Made by a program: the position numbers and the translations under genes. The notes beneath the pieces were generated by a model that saw only the letters and a list, made by a program, of their open reading frames with translations, did no database searches and was not told the origin of the DNA. A DNA stretch of 64,000 bases from Mesorhizobium sp. ES1-4. GTDB lineage: Bacteria > Pseudomonadota > Alphaproteobacteria > Rhizobiales > Rhizobiaceae. Of this stretch, positions 49,944-58,983 are shown in pieces. The DNA is taken from positions 292,311 to 356,310 of the forward strand of contig NZ_JAIUGV010000008.1 in NCBI RefSeq assembly GCF_020164745.1. Direction: 5' to 3'. Position 1 is the stretch's first letter. Every line of letters starts with the position of its first letter.

Positions 49944-51077
49944 ATGTCAGCCGTGCGTCTTCTCGACGAGCTCTCCCACGCTCCCCAGCAATCCGAGTGG
50001 CTGGACACCATCCTGAAAGGCGACTGCGTCGCGGCCCTTGACCGCCTGCCGGAAAAGTCGGTCGACGTCATCTTCGCCGATCCGCCCTACAATCTGCAGC
50101 TCGACGGCGATCTGCACCGGCCCGACCAGTCCAAGGTTGACGCGGTCGACGATGCCTGGGACCAGTTCGAAAGCTTCGAGGCCTATGACGCCTTTACCCG
50201 TGCCTGGCTCCTGGCGGCGCGCCGCGTGCTGAAGCCCAATGGCACCATCTGGGTCATCGGCTCCTACCACAACATCTTCCGCGTCGGCGCCAAGATGCAG
50301 GATCTGGGCTTCTGGATCCTCAACGACGTCGTCTGGCGCAAGACCAACCCGATGCCGAATTTTCGCGGTCGCCGCTTCCAGAACGCGCATGAGACGATGA
50401 TCTGGGCCTCACGTGATCAGAAGAGCAAGGGCTATACCTTCAACTATGAAGCGCTGAAGGCGTCGAACGACGATATCCAGATGCGCTCCGACTGGCTGTT
50501 TCCGATCTGCACCGGCGGCGAGCGCTTGAAGAACGACAATGGCGACAAGCTGCATCCGACGCAGAAGCCGGAGGCGCTGCTTGCCCGTATCATGATGGCC
50601 TCGACCAAGCCGGGTGACGTCGTGCTCGATCCGTTCTTCGGCTCCGGCACGACGGGTGCCGTGGCCAAGCGTCTCGGCCGTCACTTCGTCGGCATCGAGC
50701 GCGAGCAGGCCTATATCGACGCCGCCAATGAGCGCATCGACGCCGTGCGGCCACTCGACGAGGCGGATCTCACCGTGCTCACCGGCAGACGCGCCGAGCC
50801 GCGCGTCGCCTTCGTCAGCCTGATCGACACCGGGCTGGTGACGCCGGGCGCCACGCTCTATGACGCCAAGAAGCGCTGGGCCGCCAAGGTGCGCGCCGAT
50901 GGCACGGTGGCGATCGGCGACAGCGCCGGCTCGATCCACAAGATCGGCGCCGAGGTGCAGGGGCTGGACGCCTGCAACGGCTGGACCTTCTGGCATTATG
51001 AGCGCAGCGGCGGCCTCACCCCGATCGACGAACTGCGCCGTATCGCCCGGTTGGGTATGGAGCGGGCAGGGGGCTGA
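49944..51077 (+). CDS. ccrM: Cell-cycle-regulated DNA adenine methyltransferase (CcrM, GANTC)
   Basis: A 377-residue N6-adenine methyltransferase of the beta class. The DPPY motif lies first (VIFADPPYNLQL), then the SAM motif (VVLDPFFGSGTTGAVAKRLG), in the order of that class; LHPTQKPEALL is also typical. The C-terminal 80 residues form the CcrM-specific DNA-binding extension (KIGAEVQGLDACNGWTFWHY). It methylates GANTC after replication and marks cell-cycle progress in alphaproteobacteria. ATG 49944 is used. No restriction enzyme gene is adjacent, so it is a solitary methyltransferase. Confidence 0.97.
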   Translation: MSAVRLLDELSHAPQQSEWLDTILKGDCVAALDRLPEKSVDVIFADPPYNLQLDGDLHRPDQSKVDAVDDAWDQFESFEAYDAFTRAWLLAARRVLKPNGTIWVIGSYHNIFRVGAKMQDLGFWILNDVVWRKTNPMPNFRGRRFQNAHETMIWASRDQKSKGYTFNYEALKASNDDIQMRSDWLFPICTGGERLKNDNGDKLHPTQKPEALLARIMMASTKPGDVVLDPFFGSGTTGAVAKRLGRHFVGIEREQAYIDAANERIDAVRPLDEADLTVLTGRRAEPRVAFVSLIDTGLVTPGATLYDAKKRWAAKVRADGTVAIGDSAGSIHKIGAEVQGLDACNGWTFWHYERSGGLTPIDELRRIARLGMERAGG

Positions 51078-51102
51078 CCCCTGCCGCGCAATGCTTTTGA
51101 TT

Positions 51103-51147
51103 TAAAGCCTTAGCGGATCGCCTGAAGCGATTCAGATCACGCTTTTA
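51103..51147. terminator. Bidirectional palindromic element between ccrM and a HAD gene
   Basis: TAAAGC (51103-51108) and GCTTTTA (51141-51147) flank an inner stem CTGAA ... TTCAG around a 4-base loop. It occupies the short gap between two convergent genes; the HAD stop codon (51137-51139) lies in it. Runs of A and T at its edges would allow termination from either side. Confidence 0.45.
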
Positions 51148-51748
51148 TTCCAAGACGCTCAAGGTCTGCTTTAAGCGTGCCGGCATCGGTGAACAGGACC
51201 GCCTGCCAGCCGGCGGCCTTGGCGCCATCGACATTCTTCTGGCTGTCGTCGATGAACAGGGTCGCGGACGGCTCGAGGCCGAACGCAGCCACGTGATGGT
51301 CGTAGATGCCGCGGTCCGGCTTGATCTTGCCGATTTCGCCGGAGATGGTGACGCCGCGTGGACGATCCAGGAATTCGAAGCGTTCGCGTGCTTCGGCAAG
51401 CGTGTCGGCGGCGAAGTTGGTCAGCATGGTCACGTCATGGCCGCTGTCGATCAGGCCGAGCATGATAGCGACGCTGTCGTCATAGGCGTGCGGCACCATG
51501 TCGTGCCAGTGGCGGCGGAAATTGCGGATGTTTTCGGCGTGTTCGGGATGATCCGCGATCAGAAGTGCTTCGGCCTCTTCCCAGGTCCGGCCGCGGTCCT
51601 GCTCGATGTTCCAGTCATGCGTGCAGATATTGTCGAAGAACCACTTCCGCTCTTCGGCATCGGGAATGAGGCGGCTGAACGGAATGTTCGGATCGTAGTG
51701 GATCAGCACGCGGCCGATGTCGAAAACGATGTGGCGGATTTCAGTCAT
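51137..51748 (-). CDS. HAD-family hydrolase
   Basis: A 203-residue class IA HAD protein with motif I as IRHIVFDIGRVLIHYDPNIP (the second Asp of DxD is replaced by Gly), motif II VTMLTNFAADTLAEA, motif III as ISGEIGKIKPDRGIYDHHV, and motif IV LFIDDSQKNVDGAKAAGW. The changed second Asp (DIG) occurs in some haloacid-dehalogenase-like members. ATG 51748 has AAAGAGG upstream. It starts 8 bp inside the end of mutY, so the two are translated together. Confidence 0.9.
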   Translation of the reverse strand: MTEIRHIVFDIGRVLIHYDPNIPFSRLIPDAEERKWFFDNICTHDWNIEQDRGRTWEEAEALLIADHPEHAENIRNFRRHWHDMVPHAYDDSVAIMLGLIDSGHDVTMLTNFAADTLAEARERFEFLDRPRGVTISGEIGKIKPDRGIYDHHVAAFGLEPSATLFIDDSQKNVDGAKAAGWQAVLFTDAGTLKADLERLGIKA

Positions 51749-52880
51749 GGGGCCTCTTTGCACTCAATGGTGACGGCTTTTTCGTCGCGCCGGGTATCGC
51801 AGCCTCTATTGCCTTTTTCATGACAGTGGGCAGCGCCTCTCCGGAAACCTCACGGACAGGCGACCAGAAATGCCCAGCCATTGCATCGCCTTTGATGTGG
51901 GCGTGAAAGACTTCGAGTTCGAGCGCGAAATGGGTAAAGACATGGGTGATAGTTCCGGCGTGCCGCCAGTCGCCGGGAAAGGGCGCCGCCGCCTCCGTGG
52001 TCGCTCCGTCCACCCGCGCCGTCCAGGTGGTGGTCGGCACTTCCGTCATGCCGCCGAGCAGCCCCTTTTCCGGCCGCTTGCGCAAAAGGATGGCGCCGTC
52101 CTCACGCGTGGCCACGAAAGCCGCGCCGCGCCGCAGCGGTTTGTCGGCTTTTGGCAGCCGCACCGGGAAATTCTCGGGATCGCCTGCAGTGACGGCGCTG
52201 CAGTCCTCGCGCAGCGGACACAGCATGCAGCGTGGCCGGCGCGGCGTGCAGATCGTGGCGCCCAGATCCATCATCGCCTGGGCGAAGTCTCCCGGCCGCG
52301 TCGCTGGCACCATGCGCTCGACATAGGCCCGTATCTCGGCCCTGGCTTCGCTGAGCGGCGTCGTGATCGAAAGCAGCCGTGAGATGACGCGTTCGACATT
52401 GCCGTCGACCACGGCGGCGGGGCGGTCGAAGGCGATGGCCGTTATTGCCGCCGACGTATAGGCGCCGACCCCCGGCAATTCTCGAAGTCCGGTCTCGGTG
52501 TCGGGAAACCGGCCGCCCCGCGCCGCCACCAGATCGGCGCAGGCCTTGAGGTTACGGGCGCGCGAGTAATAGCCGAGCCCGGCCCAGGCTTTCATCACAT
52601 CCTCGGTCGGTGCCGCGGCCAGCGCCTCGACATCGGGCCATTTCTCGACAAAGGCGCGGAAATAGGATTTCACCGCCTCGACGGTGGTCTGCTGCAGCAT
52701 CACCTCGGACAGCCAGATACGGTATGGGTCGGGCCGCACACCGCGTGCATGCTCGCGCGGCGTCACGCGCCACGGCAGTTCGCGGTGATGCGCGTCGTAC
52801 CAGGCGAGCAGGCGTGATGCCGTATCGTCCGAGCCGGCCTTGCTTGCCGGGGCCTTGCGGGTCTGGTCTGCTGGTGCCAT
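51741..52880 (-). CDS. mutY: A/G-specific adenine glycosylase
   Basis: A 379-residue base-excision glycosylase that removes adenine opposite 8-oxoguanine. The catalytic Glu lies in WLSEVMLQQTTVEAVKSYFR; the helix-hairpin-helix is LPGVGAYTSAAITAIAFDRP, with the Asp nearby (VVDGNVERV); the iron-sulfur cluster is CTPRRPRCMLCPLREDC (C-x6-C-x2-C-x5-C). The C-terminal NUDIX-like domain (about 240-360) recognises 8-oxoG. It is divergent from DUF721 with 52 bp between. Confidence 0.97.
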   Translation of the reverse strand: MAPADQTRKAPASKAGSDDTASRLLAWYDAHHRELPWRVTPREHARGVRPDPYRIWLSEVMLQQTTVEAVKSYFRAFVEKWPDVEALAAAPTEDVMKAWAGLGYYSRARNLKACADLVAARGGRFPDTETGLRELPGVGAYTSAAITAIAFDRPAAVVDGNVERVISRLLSITTPLSEARAEIRAYVERMVPATRPGDFAQAMMDLGATICTPRRPRCMLCPLREDCSAVTAGDPENFPVRLPKADKPLRRGAAFVATREDGAILLRKRPEKGLLGGMTEVPTTTWTARVDGATTEAAAPFPGDWRHAGTITHVFTHFALELEVFHAHIKGDAMAGHFWSPVREVSGEALPTVMKKAIEAAIPGATKKPSPLSAKRPHD

Positions 52881-52932
52881 TGATCTGCGTTGGCCTGGCC
52901 GTTATCTGCTGGGTCGTGGCTGGAGAACGCAC

Positions 52933-53433
52933 ATGGCAGGGAAAAGGCCCTTCGGCAATCCCGTTCCGGTGAGCGATCTCGCCACCGAGATACTCGATCC
53001 GGTGCTGCGCAAGCGGGCAGGCATCTCGATTGGTCTCGTCCAGTCCTGGGAAGAGATTGCCGGCCCGCGCCTGGCCATCCACTCGCGGCCTGAAAAGATC
53101 CAGTGGCCGCGCCGCCTGCACGAGGACGATCCGTTCGAGCCGGCCGTGCTGGTCATCGCCTGCGAAGGCATGGCCGCGCTTCATCTGCAGCACGAGACCG
53201 GTGAGATCATCAACCGGGTCAATGCCTTCCTGGGCTTCACCGCGATAGGCCGCATCAGGATCGTGCAGAAGCCGGTAAGCTCGGGAAAAGCCCGGCCCAG
53301 ACCTGCGCTCAGGCCCCTAAGCGCGGCGGAAAAGGCGAAATTGGCCGATACTGTCGGGTTGATCGAGGATGACGGGCTGCGCGCCTCGCTGGAACGGCTG
53401 GGTGCGACCATTTTGGGCGGAAGGAAAGCTTAA
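52933..53433 (+). CDS. DUF721 (DciA-like) family protein
   Basis: A 166-residue protein. The DUF721 core (VLRKRAGISIGLVQSWEEIA, GPRLAIHSRPEKIQWPRRL, LVIACEGMAALHLQHETGEI) is followed by a lysine/arginine/proline-rich linker and a short helix. DciA-type proteins load or recruit the replicative helicase in bacteria without DnaC; alphaproteobacterial DUF721 proteins are related but shorter, so DciA function is an inference. It precedes the DsbA-like gene and smc. Confidence 0.85.
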   Translation: MAGKRPFGNPVPVSDLATEILDPVLRKRAGISIGLVQSWEEIAGPRLAIHSRPEKIQWPRRLHEDDPFEPAVLVIACEGMAALHLQHETGEIINRVNAFLGFTAIGRIRIVQKPVSSGKARPRPALRPLSAAEKAKLADTVGLIEDDGLRASLERLGATILGGRKA

Positions 53434-53597
53434 TTCCGACTGGAAACAGTCACAGGTTTGTCGTTAATCTCGCGCATTCGTGATCACCCTTGTCAGGTTT
53501 CGCGATTGGATTGGGGACAGGGATGCCTTAATTCGCGCCAACTCTCGCTTTTTCGTGCCTTTGCATTGCAAAATCCAACCCTTGTCAGGTGATTCGT

Positions 53598-54341
53598 ATG
53601 AGCCGTCCTCCATTTGGCCAAAGCTTCTCTCGCAGAAACGTCCTGACTTCGCTGGCCGGCATCCCGGCGATGGCCCTGCTTGCTGCCTGCAGCGATTCCG
53701 GCGAACAGGCCAAGGCGGCGGATGTCAAGCCCGCTGACCCGGCAACACCCGCGAAGCCGGCCACGCCCGCCGCCGTCCAGGTGCCGGAAGCGCAAGGCAC
53801 GGTCGATATGGCCGAATTGCTGAAGCCTGGTGCGCTGCCCGACGAGCAACTCGGCAAGGATGACGCCAAGGTCACCATCGTCGAATACGCCTCGATGACC
53901 TGCCCGCACTGCGCGCATTTCGCCGAGACCACCTTCCCGGAGCTGAAGACGAAATACATCGACACAGGCAAGGCCCGCTACATCCTGCGCGAATTCCCGT
54001 TCGATCCGAGCGCGGAAGCCGGTTTCATGCTGGCCCGTTGCGCCAAGGACAACTATTTCCCGATGGTCGACGTGCTGTTCAGGCAGCAGGCCAACTGGGT
54101 TGGCGTCTCCAACACCAAGGAGGCGCTGCTGCAAATCGCGAAGCTTGCCGGTTTTACACAGGAGTCCTTCGAGGCCTGCTTGACGGACCAGAAACTTCTG
54201 GACGATGTGAGATCGGTCCAGAAGCGTGGCGCCAATGAATTCAAGGTCGACTCGACACCGACCTTCTTCATCAACGGTAAGACCTACAAAGGGGCGATGT
54301 CGATTGAGGAAATGTCGGCCATCATCGACCCTCTGCTCTGA
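53598..54341 (+). CDS. DsbA-family thiol oxidoreductase
   Basis: A 247-residue exported thioredoxin-fold protein. The N-terminus (FSRRNVLTSLAGIPAMALLA, ending AAC) has twin-arginine and lipoprotein-like features. A proline/alanine-rich linker (about 45-75) leads to a DsbA domain with active site MTCPHCAHFAETTFP and cis-proline region VDSTPTFFINGK. It probably forms disulfides in the periplasm, or acts in copper/cytochrome maturation. ATG 53598 is used, GTG 53589 is also open. Same strand as smc, 60 bp before it. Confidence 0.92.
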   Translation: MSRPPFGQSFSRRNVLTSLAGIPAMALLAACSDSGEQAKAADVKPADPATPAKPATPAAVQVPEAQGTVDMAELLKPGALPDEQLGKDDAKVTIVEYASMTCPHCAHFAETTFPELKTKYIDTGKARYILREFPFDPSAEAGFMLARCAKDNYFPMVDVLFRQQANWVGVSNTKEALLQIAKLAGFTQESFEACLTDQKLLDDVRSVQKRGANEFKVDSTPTFFINGKTYKGAMSIEEMSAIIDPLL

Positions 54342-54401
54342 CATCGGCTCAGCGCTGAAGCGGCAGCGCTGTGGCGCTGTCCGACTTTGTGAGGCGCGTG
54401 A

Positions 54402-57400
54402 ATGAAGTTTTCGCGCCTCCGCCTCCTTGGGTTCAAGTCCTTCGTCGAACCAGGCGAGTTCGTCATCGAACGCGGCCTGACCGGTATTGTCGGGCCGAAC
54501 GGATGCGGCAAGTCGAACCTCGTCGAGGCGCTGCGCTGGGTGATGGGCGAAAGCTCCTACAAGAACATGCGCGCGTCCGGCATGGACGATGTGATCTTTT
54601 CCGGCTCGGGCACGCGTCCCGCCCGCAACACAGCCGAAGTCACGCTTTTCCTCGACAACAGCGACCGCTCGGCTCCATCAGCCTTCAATGATGCCGACGA
54701 ACTGCAGGTGTCGCGCCGCATCGAGCGCGAGGCCGGCTCGCTCTACCGCATCAACGGCAAGGAAGCGCGCGCCAAGGACGTGCAACTTCTGTTCGCCGAC
54801 CAGTCGACCGGCGCGCGCTCGCCCTCGATGGTCGGGCAGGGCCGTATCGGCGAACTGATCCAGGCCAAGCCGCAGGCGCGCCGCGCGCTGCTCGAAGAGG
54901 CGGCCGGCATTTCCGGGCTGCACACGCGCCGCCACGAGGCGGAACTGCGGCTCAAGGGCGCCGAACAGAATCTCGAACGCCTGGACGATGTCGTCGGCGA
55001 ACTGGAAAGCCAGATCGAAAGCCTCAAGCGCCAGGCGCGCCAGGCTTCCCGCTTCAAGAACCTGTCGGCCGACATCCGCAAGGCCGAGGCAACGCTCTTG
55101 CATCTGCGCTGGACGCTGGCCAAGACGCAGGAGGGCGAGGCGCGTTCGGCGCTGGCGACCGCTACCGCACTCGTCGGCGACCGTGCCGCCGCGCAGATGA
55201 ACGCGGCCAAGGAGCAGGCGATCTCCGCCCATCGCCTGCCTGACCTGCGTGACGCGGAAGCCGCGGCTGCCGCGGCCTTCCAGCGGCTGTCGATAGCCAG
55301 GTCGCAGATCGAGGAAGAAGCCGGCCGCATCCGCGCCCGCCAGGCCGAAATCGAGCGCCGGTTGCAGCAGCTCGACGGCGACATCGCCCGCGAAGAGCGG
55401 ATGGTGCGCGACAATGCCGATGTTCTCGAGCGCCTGCGCGCGGAAGAGGCCACGCTGAATTCCGAAAACGCCGGGGCAGCGGAGCGCGAGGCCACCACCC
55501 GCGCGGCATTCGAGCAGGCGGCCTCGACGCTTGCGCAGAGCGAAGCCAGACTTGCCGCCCTGACGGCCGAGCGCGCCGAGGCCGCCGCCTCGCGCCACCA
55601 GACCGAACGGAGCTTGCGCGAAACCGCCGAGCGGCTCGACCGCTTTGCCCGCCAGCTCGCCGATGTCGATCGGGAATTGTCGGACATCCTCGCCAAGGTG
55701 GCCGGCCTGCCCGATCCGGCCGAGAAGCGTGAACTGGTCGAACAGGCGCTGGCGTTGCTGGAGGAATCCGAGGCCGCGGTGGCGCAGGCCGAGCAGTCAG
55801 TCATCGATGCTCGTGGCGCCGAAAGTGCCGCGCGTCCGCCGCTTCAGGACGCCAGGGCGGAACTGGCGCGGATCGAGACCGAAGCGCGTACGCTGGCCAA
55901 GATCCTGAACGCGGCCAGTGGCGATCTCTTCCCTTCGGTGCTGGAGCAGATCAGCGTCGAGCGCGGCTTCGAGACGGCGCTGGGGGCAGCCCTTGGCGAA
56001 GACCTCGACGTGCCGCTCGACCGCAGTGCGCCGGCGCATTGGGGCGAAAGCCAGATACAGCCTGGCGACGCTGCCCTGCCGGAAGGGATCAGAAGCCTTG
56101 CCAGCGTGGTTCGCGCCCCGGCGCAGCTTGCCCGCCGCCTCGCGCAGATCGGCATCGTCGAGGCCGCTGACGGCCGCCGGCTGCAGGGGCTTCTGGCTCC
56201 CGGCCAGAGACTGGTCAGCCGCGAAGGCGCGCTGTGGCGCTGGGACGGCCTGACCGCCAGCGCCGATGCGCCGACGGCCGCGGCACAACGGCTGGCGCAG
56301 AAGAACCGGCTTGCAGAACTCGATGCCGAAGCGGTCCAGGCGACGCTCGTCCTGCGCCAGGCCGAGGAGGCGCTGGCACAGGCTGAACAGGCGCTTCGCC
56401 AGGCAAGCGAGTCCGAGCGCAACGCCCGTCAGGCCGGACGCGACGCCCAGCACAGGCTGGACGCCGCCCGCAATGCCCTGGCCGAGGCCGAAAAGGCGGG
56501 CGGCGAGCTGTCGAGCCGGCGCGCCGCCTTGGACGAGGCTCGCGCCCGCATCGCCGACAGCCATGAGGAGACCTCGGCGGCTTTCGTCGAGGCCGAGATG
56601 CTGCTGCAGGACGCACCCGATCTCGGCGACCTGCAACTGCAGCTCGAACAATCCTCGGCAAATGTCTCCCGCGACCGCGCCACGCTCGCCGACGCACGCG
56701 CCGTCCATGAAGGCTTGCGGCGCGAAGCCGAGGCACGTACGCGCCGGTTGGACGCCATCGGCGCCGAACGCAGCAACTGGCTGGTGCGTGCCGAAAATGC
56801 TTCGACGCAGATCGCCTCGCTTGGCGAACGCAAGGCCGAGGCCGAGGCCGAGCGCGAACGGCTGGCCGATGCGCCCGACGAGATCGACGCCAAGCGCCGT
56901 GCGCTGCTGTCGCAACTCACCGAGGCCGAGACCTTGCGCAAGGCCGCCGCCGACCGGCTGCAGGAGGCGGAGAGCAGGCAGGCGGAACTGGACAAGGCGG
57001 CCACATCGGCCATCCAGTCGCTGGCCGAAGCGCGCGAAACCCGCGCCCGTGCCGAGGAACGGCTGACGGCGGCGGACGAGCGCCGGCTGGAGATCGAGGC
57101 GCGCATCCAGGAAACGCTGAACACGCCGCCGCATCTGGTGATCCGCCACACCGGCCTGGAAGCCGACGATCCGATGCCCGAGATGGCGGAGATCGAACGC
57201 CAGTTGGATCGGCTGAAGATCGAGCGCGAACGGCTCGGCGCCGTCAATTTGCGCGCCGAGGAAGAGCAGAGGGAGCTTTCCGAGCGGCTGGAGACGATCG
57301 TGTCCGAGCGCGAGGACATCATCGAAGCGATCCGCAAGCTCAGGCAAGCGATCCAGAGCCTCAATCGTGAGGGCCGCGAGCGGCTGCTGGCCGCCTTCGA

Positions 57401-57860
57401 CGTGGTCAACAGCCATTTCCAGCGGTTGTTCTCGCATTTGTTCGGCGGCGGCACGGCGGAATTGCAACTGATCGAATCCGACGATCCGCTGGAGGCGGGC
57501 CTGGAGATACTGGCCCGCCCGCCCGGCAAGAAGCCGCAGACGATGACGCTGCTGTCGGGCGGCGAACAGGCGCTGACGGCGATGTCGCTGATCTTCGCCG
57601 TGTTCCTGACCAATCCGGCGCCGATCTGCGTGCTCGACGAAGTCGACGCGCCGCTCGACGATCACAATGTCGAGCGCTTCTGCAATCTCATGGACGAGAT
57701 GGCCAAGACCACCGAGACGCGTTTCGTCATCATCACCCACAACCCCATCACCATGGCGCGCATGGACCGGCTGTTTGGCGTGACCATGGCCGAGCAGGGC
57801 GTCAGCCAGTTGGTGTCGGTGGACCTGCAGGCCGCGGAAGCGATGCGTGAGGCGAGCTGA
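54402..57860 (+). CDS. smc: Chromosome segregation ATPase SMC
   Basis: A 1152-residue SMC protein. The head is split: Walker A (GIVGPNGCGKSNLVEALRWV, near residue 30-45) at the N-terminus; signature (MTLLSGGEQALTAMSLIFA, near 1050) and Walker B (CVLDEVDAPLDDHNVERF, near 1074) at the C-terminus. Two long coiled coils (about 170-500 and 650-1000) flank a hinge near 510-640. It entraps DNA with ScpA/ScpB to condense and segregate the chromosome. mutY-DUF721-dsbA-smc order is shared with other Rhizobiales. Confidence 0.98.
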   Translation: MKFSRLRLLGFKSFVEPGEFVIERGLTGIVGPNGCGKSNLVEALRWVMGESSYKNMRASGMDDVIFSGSGTRPARNTAEVTLFLDNSDRSAPSAFNDADELQVSRRIEREAGSLYRINGKEARAKDVQLLFADQSTGARSPSMVGQGRIGELIQAKPQARRALLEEAAGISGLHTRRHEAELRLKGAEQNLERLDDVVGELESQIESLKRQARQASRFKNLSADIRKAEATLLHLRWTLAKTQEGEARSALATATALVGDRAAAQMNAAKEQAISAHRLPDLRDAEAAAAAAFQRLSIARSQIEEEAGRIRARQAEIERRLQQLDGDIAREERMVRDNADVLERLRAEEATLNSENAGAAEREATTRAAFEQAASTLAQSEARLAALTAERAEAAASRHQTERSLRETAERLDRFARQLADVDRELSDILAKVAGLPDPAEKRELVEQALALLEESEAAVAQAEQSVIDARGAESAARPPLQDARAELARIETEARTLAKILNAASGDLFPSVLEQISVERGFETALGAALGEDLDVPLDRSAPAHWGESQIQPGDAALPEGIRSLASVVRAPAQLARRLAQIGIVEAADGRRLQGLLAPGQRLVSREGALWRWDGLTASADAPTAAAQRLAQKNRLAELDAEAVQATLVLRQAEEALAQAEQALRQASESERNARQAGRDAQHRLDAARNALAEAEKAGGELSSRRAALDEARARIADSHEETSAAFVEAEMLLQDAPDLGDLQLQLEQSSANVSRDRATLADARAVHEGLRREAEARTRRLDAIGAERSNWLVRAENASTQIASLGERKAEAEAERERLADAPDEIDAKRRALLSQLTEAETLRKAAADRLQEAESRQAELDKAATSAIQSLAEARETRARAEERLTAADERRLEIEARIQETLNTPPHLVIRHTGLEADDPMPEMAEIERQLDRLKIERERLGAVNLRAEEEQRELSERLETIVSEREDIIEAIRKLRQAIQSLNREGRERLLAAFDVVNSHFQRLFSHLFGGGTAELQLIESDDPLEAGLEILARPPGKKPQTMTLLSGGEQALTAMSLIFAVFLTNPAPICVLDEVDAPLDDHNVERFCNLMDEMAKTTETRFVIITHNPITMARMDRLFGVTMAEQGVSQLVSVDLQAAEAMREAS

Positions 57861-57967
57861 CCTGGCCTGACGGGGCCGCGGCTCGTGGGAGTTGCTAAGC
57901 CACGGGTTCTCGCATCGCCATCCACCATTATCGCAAAGGGCGCGGCAAACCCGACCGGTTTGGGGCA

Positions 57968-58723
57968 TCAGGCTGAAGCGGGTTGAATGCGCGCCAGTTC
58001 GAAACCGCCTTTGCCCGACAAGCTCTCTTCCGCCGGCCGGAACATGTCCTCGAAGTCCAGATCCTGCTCGAAAACCACGCCGCCGACGGTGACGGCCAGA
58101 ATCTCCTCGGCGCCTTGAGGGGCAAAATAGACTTGCGAGACATTTGCACGGATACGCTCGCCAACCATCCTGGCCTCTGGCTCGCTCGTCCCGGGAAGGA
58201 AGATACCAAACATGGAGGCGCCTATGCGGCCGACGACGTCTTGCGAGCGCACGCAAGACCGGATGGTTGAGGCAATGAGGCGCAAGGCTTCGTCGCCCCA
58301 GCTCAGGCCGAAGCGCAGGTTAATCGCGTTCAGATGTTCGGGATGAACGACCAGGAAGGCGCCCGATCGCTCGCCTGGAAGGGAAGGCTTGATCGCCCGT
58401 CTCTCGATCAGCGACGCGAAAACCCTGCCGTTCAGGCAGCCGGTCAGCGTGTCGAAGGTAGCAGCCTTGTTGAGTTCCCGCCTGTAGCGGCGGATCTCAG
58501 CCAGTTTCAGGCCTATGTACACAAAAAGCGGCAGGCAGATCACCACAGGCAAAAGCGTCGCGGTAATCACGCCGCGCCCGAAGGGCGTCAGCATTTCGCT
58601 GAACAGAAGCAGATAGTTCAGGATCAGGGAAACGCACAGGCTGCCGGCGGTTCCAAGAAAAGCCAACCAGGCGACGTTCTTCCATTCGTGATGGGTCGGG
58701 ATATCGGCTGCCGCGGTGCTCAT
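57968..58723 (-). CDS. Membrane protein with degenerate GGDEF domain
   Basis: A 251-residue protein. Two transmembrane helices (VAWLAFLGTAGSLCVSLILN and GVITATLLPVVICLPLFVYI) precede a GGDEF-type domain (about 95-245), recognisable by TFDTLTGCLNGRVFASLIER and WGDEALRLIASTI. The catalytic GGDEF motif itself is replaced by VGRIGASMFGIFL, so diguanylate cyclase activity is unlikely; a GTP- or c-di-GMP-sensing role is possible. ATG 58723 follows a strong AAGGAGA ribosome site. Confidence 0.83.
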   Translation of the reverse strand: MSTAAADIPTHHEWKNVAWLAFLGTAGSLCVSLILNYLLLFSEMLTPFGRGVITATLLPVVICLPLFVYIGLKLAEIRRYRRELNKAATFDTLTGCLNGRVFASLIERRAIKPSLPGERSGAFLVVHPEHLNAINLRFGLSWGDEALRLIASTIRSCVRSQDVVGRIGASMFGIFLPGTSEPEARMVGERIRANVSQVYFAPQGAEEILAVTVGGVVFEQDLDFEDMFRPAEESLSGKGGFELARIQPASA

Positions 58724-58867
58724 GGTCAATCTCCTTGGACCGCCAACCATAAGACCGGCAAGTTAGGATTTCGGTTTCGAAGAACAATACAATTTGACAC
58801 GTCGGGAAGGATCGCCAAGCGTTCTGGTGACGAGGCCGATCCTTGCGGCGCGTCCGGTTGCCCTCGC

Positions 58868-58921
58868 CTAGAGCCGGATGATTTCAGGTCGAGTCGACCT
58901 GAAATCTGAATCCGTCTCTAG
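58868..58921. repeat. Palindromic repeat with 13-bp perfect inner arms
   Basis: GATTTCAGGTCGA and TCGACCTGAAATC mirror each other around one central base (about 58879-58905). Outer CTAGAG (58868-58873) and CTCTAG (58916-58921) extend the palindrome. It is followed after 10 bp by a second palindrome. The pair resembles intergenic repeats seen many times in Mesorhizobium genomes; that family membership is from memory, not from a search. Confidence 0.75.
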
Positions 58922-58931
58922 ATCAAAGAGA

Positions 58932-58983
58932 TAGAGCATGATGTCCTCCGAAACCGCTTCACACTTTTCGGCATCATGCTCTA
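58932..58983. repeat. Palindromic repeat with 12-bp perfect arms
   Basis: TAGAGCATGATG (58932-58943) pairs with CATCATGCTCTA (58972-58983), and an inner CCGAAA/TTTTCGG pair adds to the stem. The AGAGCATGAT ... ATCATGCTCT arms resemble a repeat scattered in rhizobial genomes. The right arm supplies the stop codon of the SNase-like gene. Confidence 0.75.

Noticed and set aside
49944..51077. Restriction-modification system at ccrM
   Set aside because: The methyltransferase has CcrM features and no nuclease gene is adjacent; it is a solitary cell-cycle enzyme.
55797..58256. Long open frame on the minus strand opposite smc (819 codons)
   Set aside because: It is a shadow of the high-GC coiled-coil gene: low-complexity Arg/Gly/Gln-rich text without any domain, fully covered by the well-supported smc.
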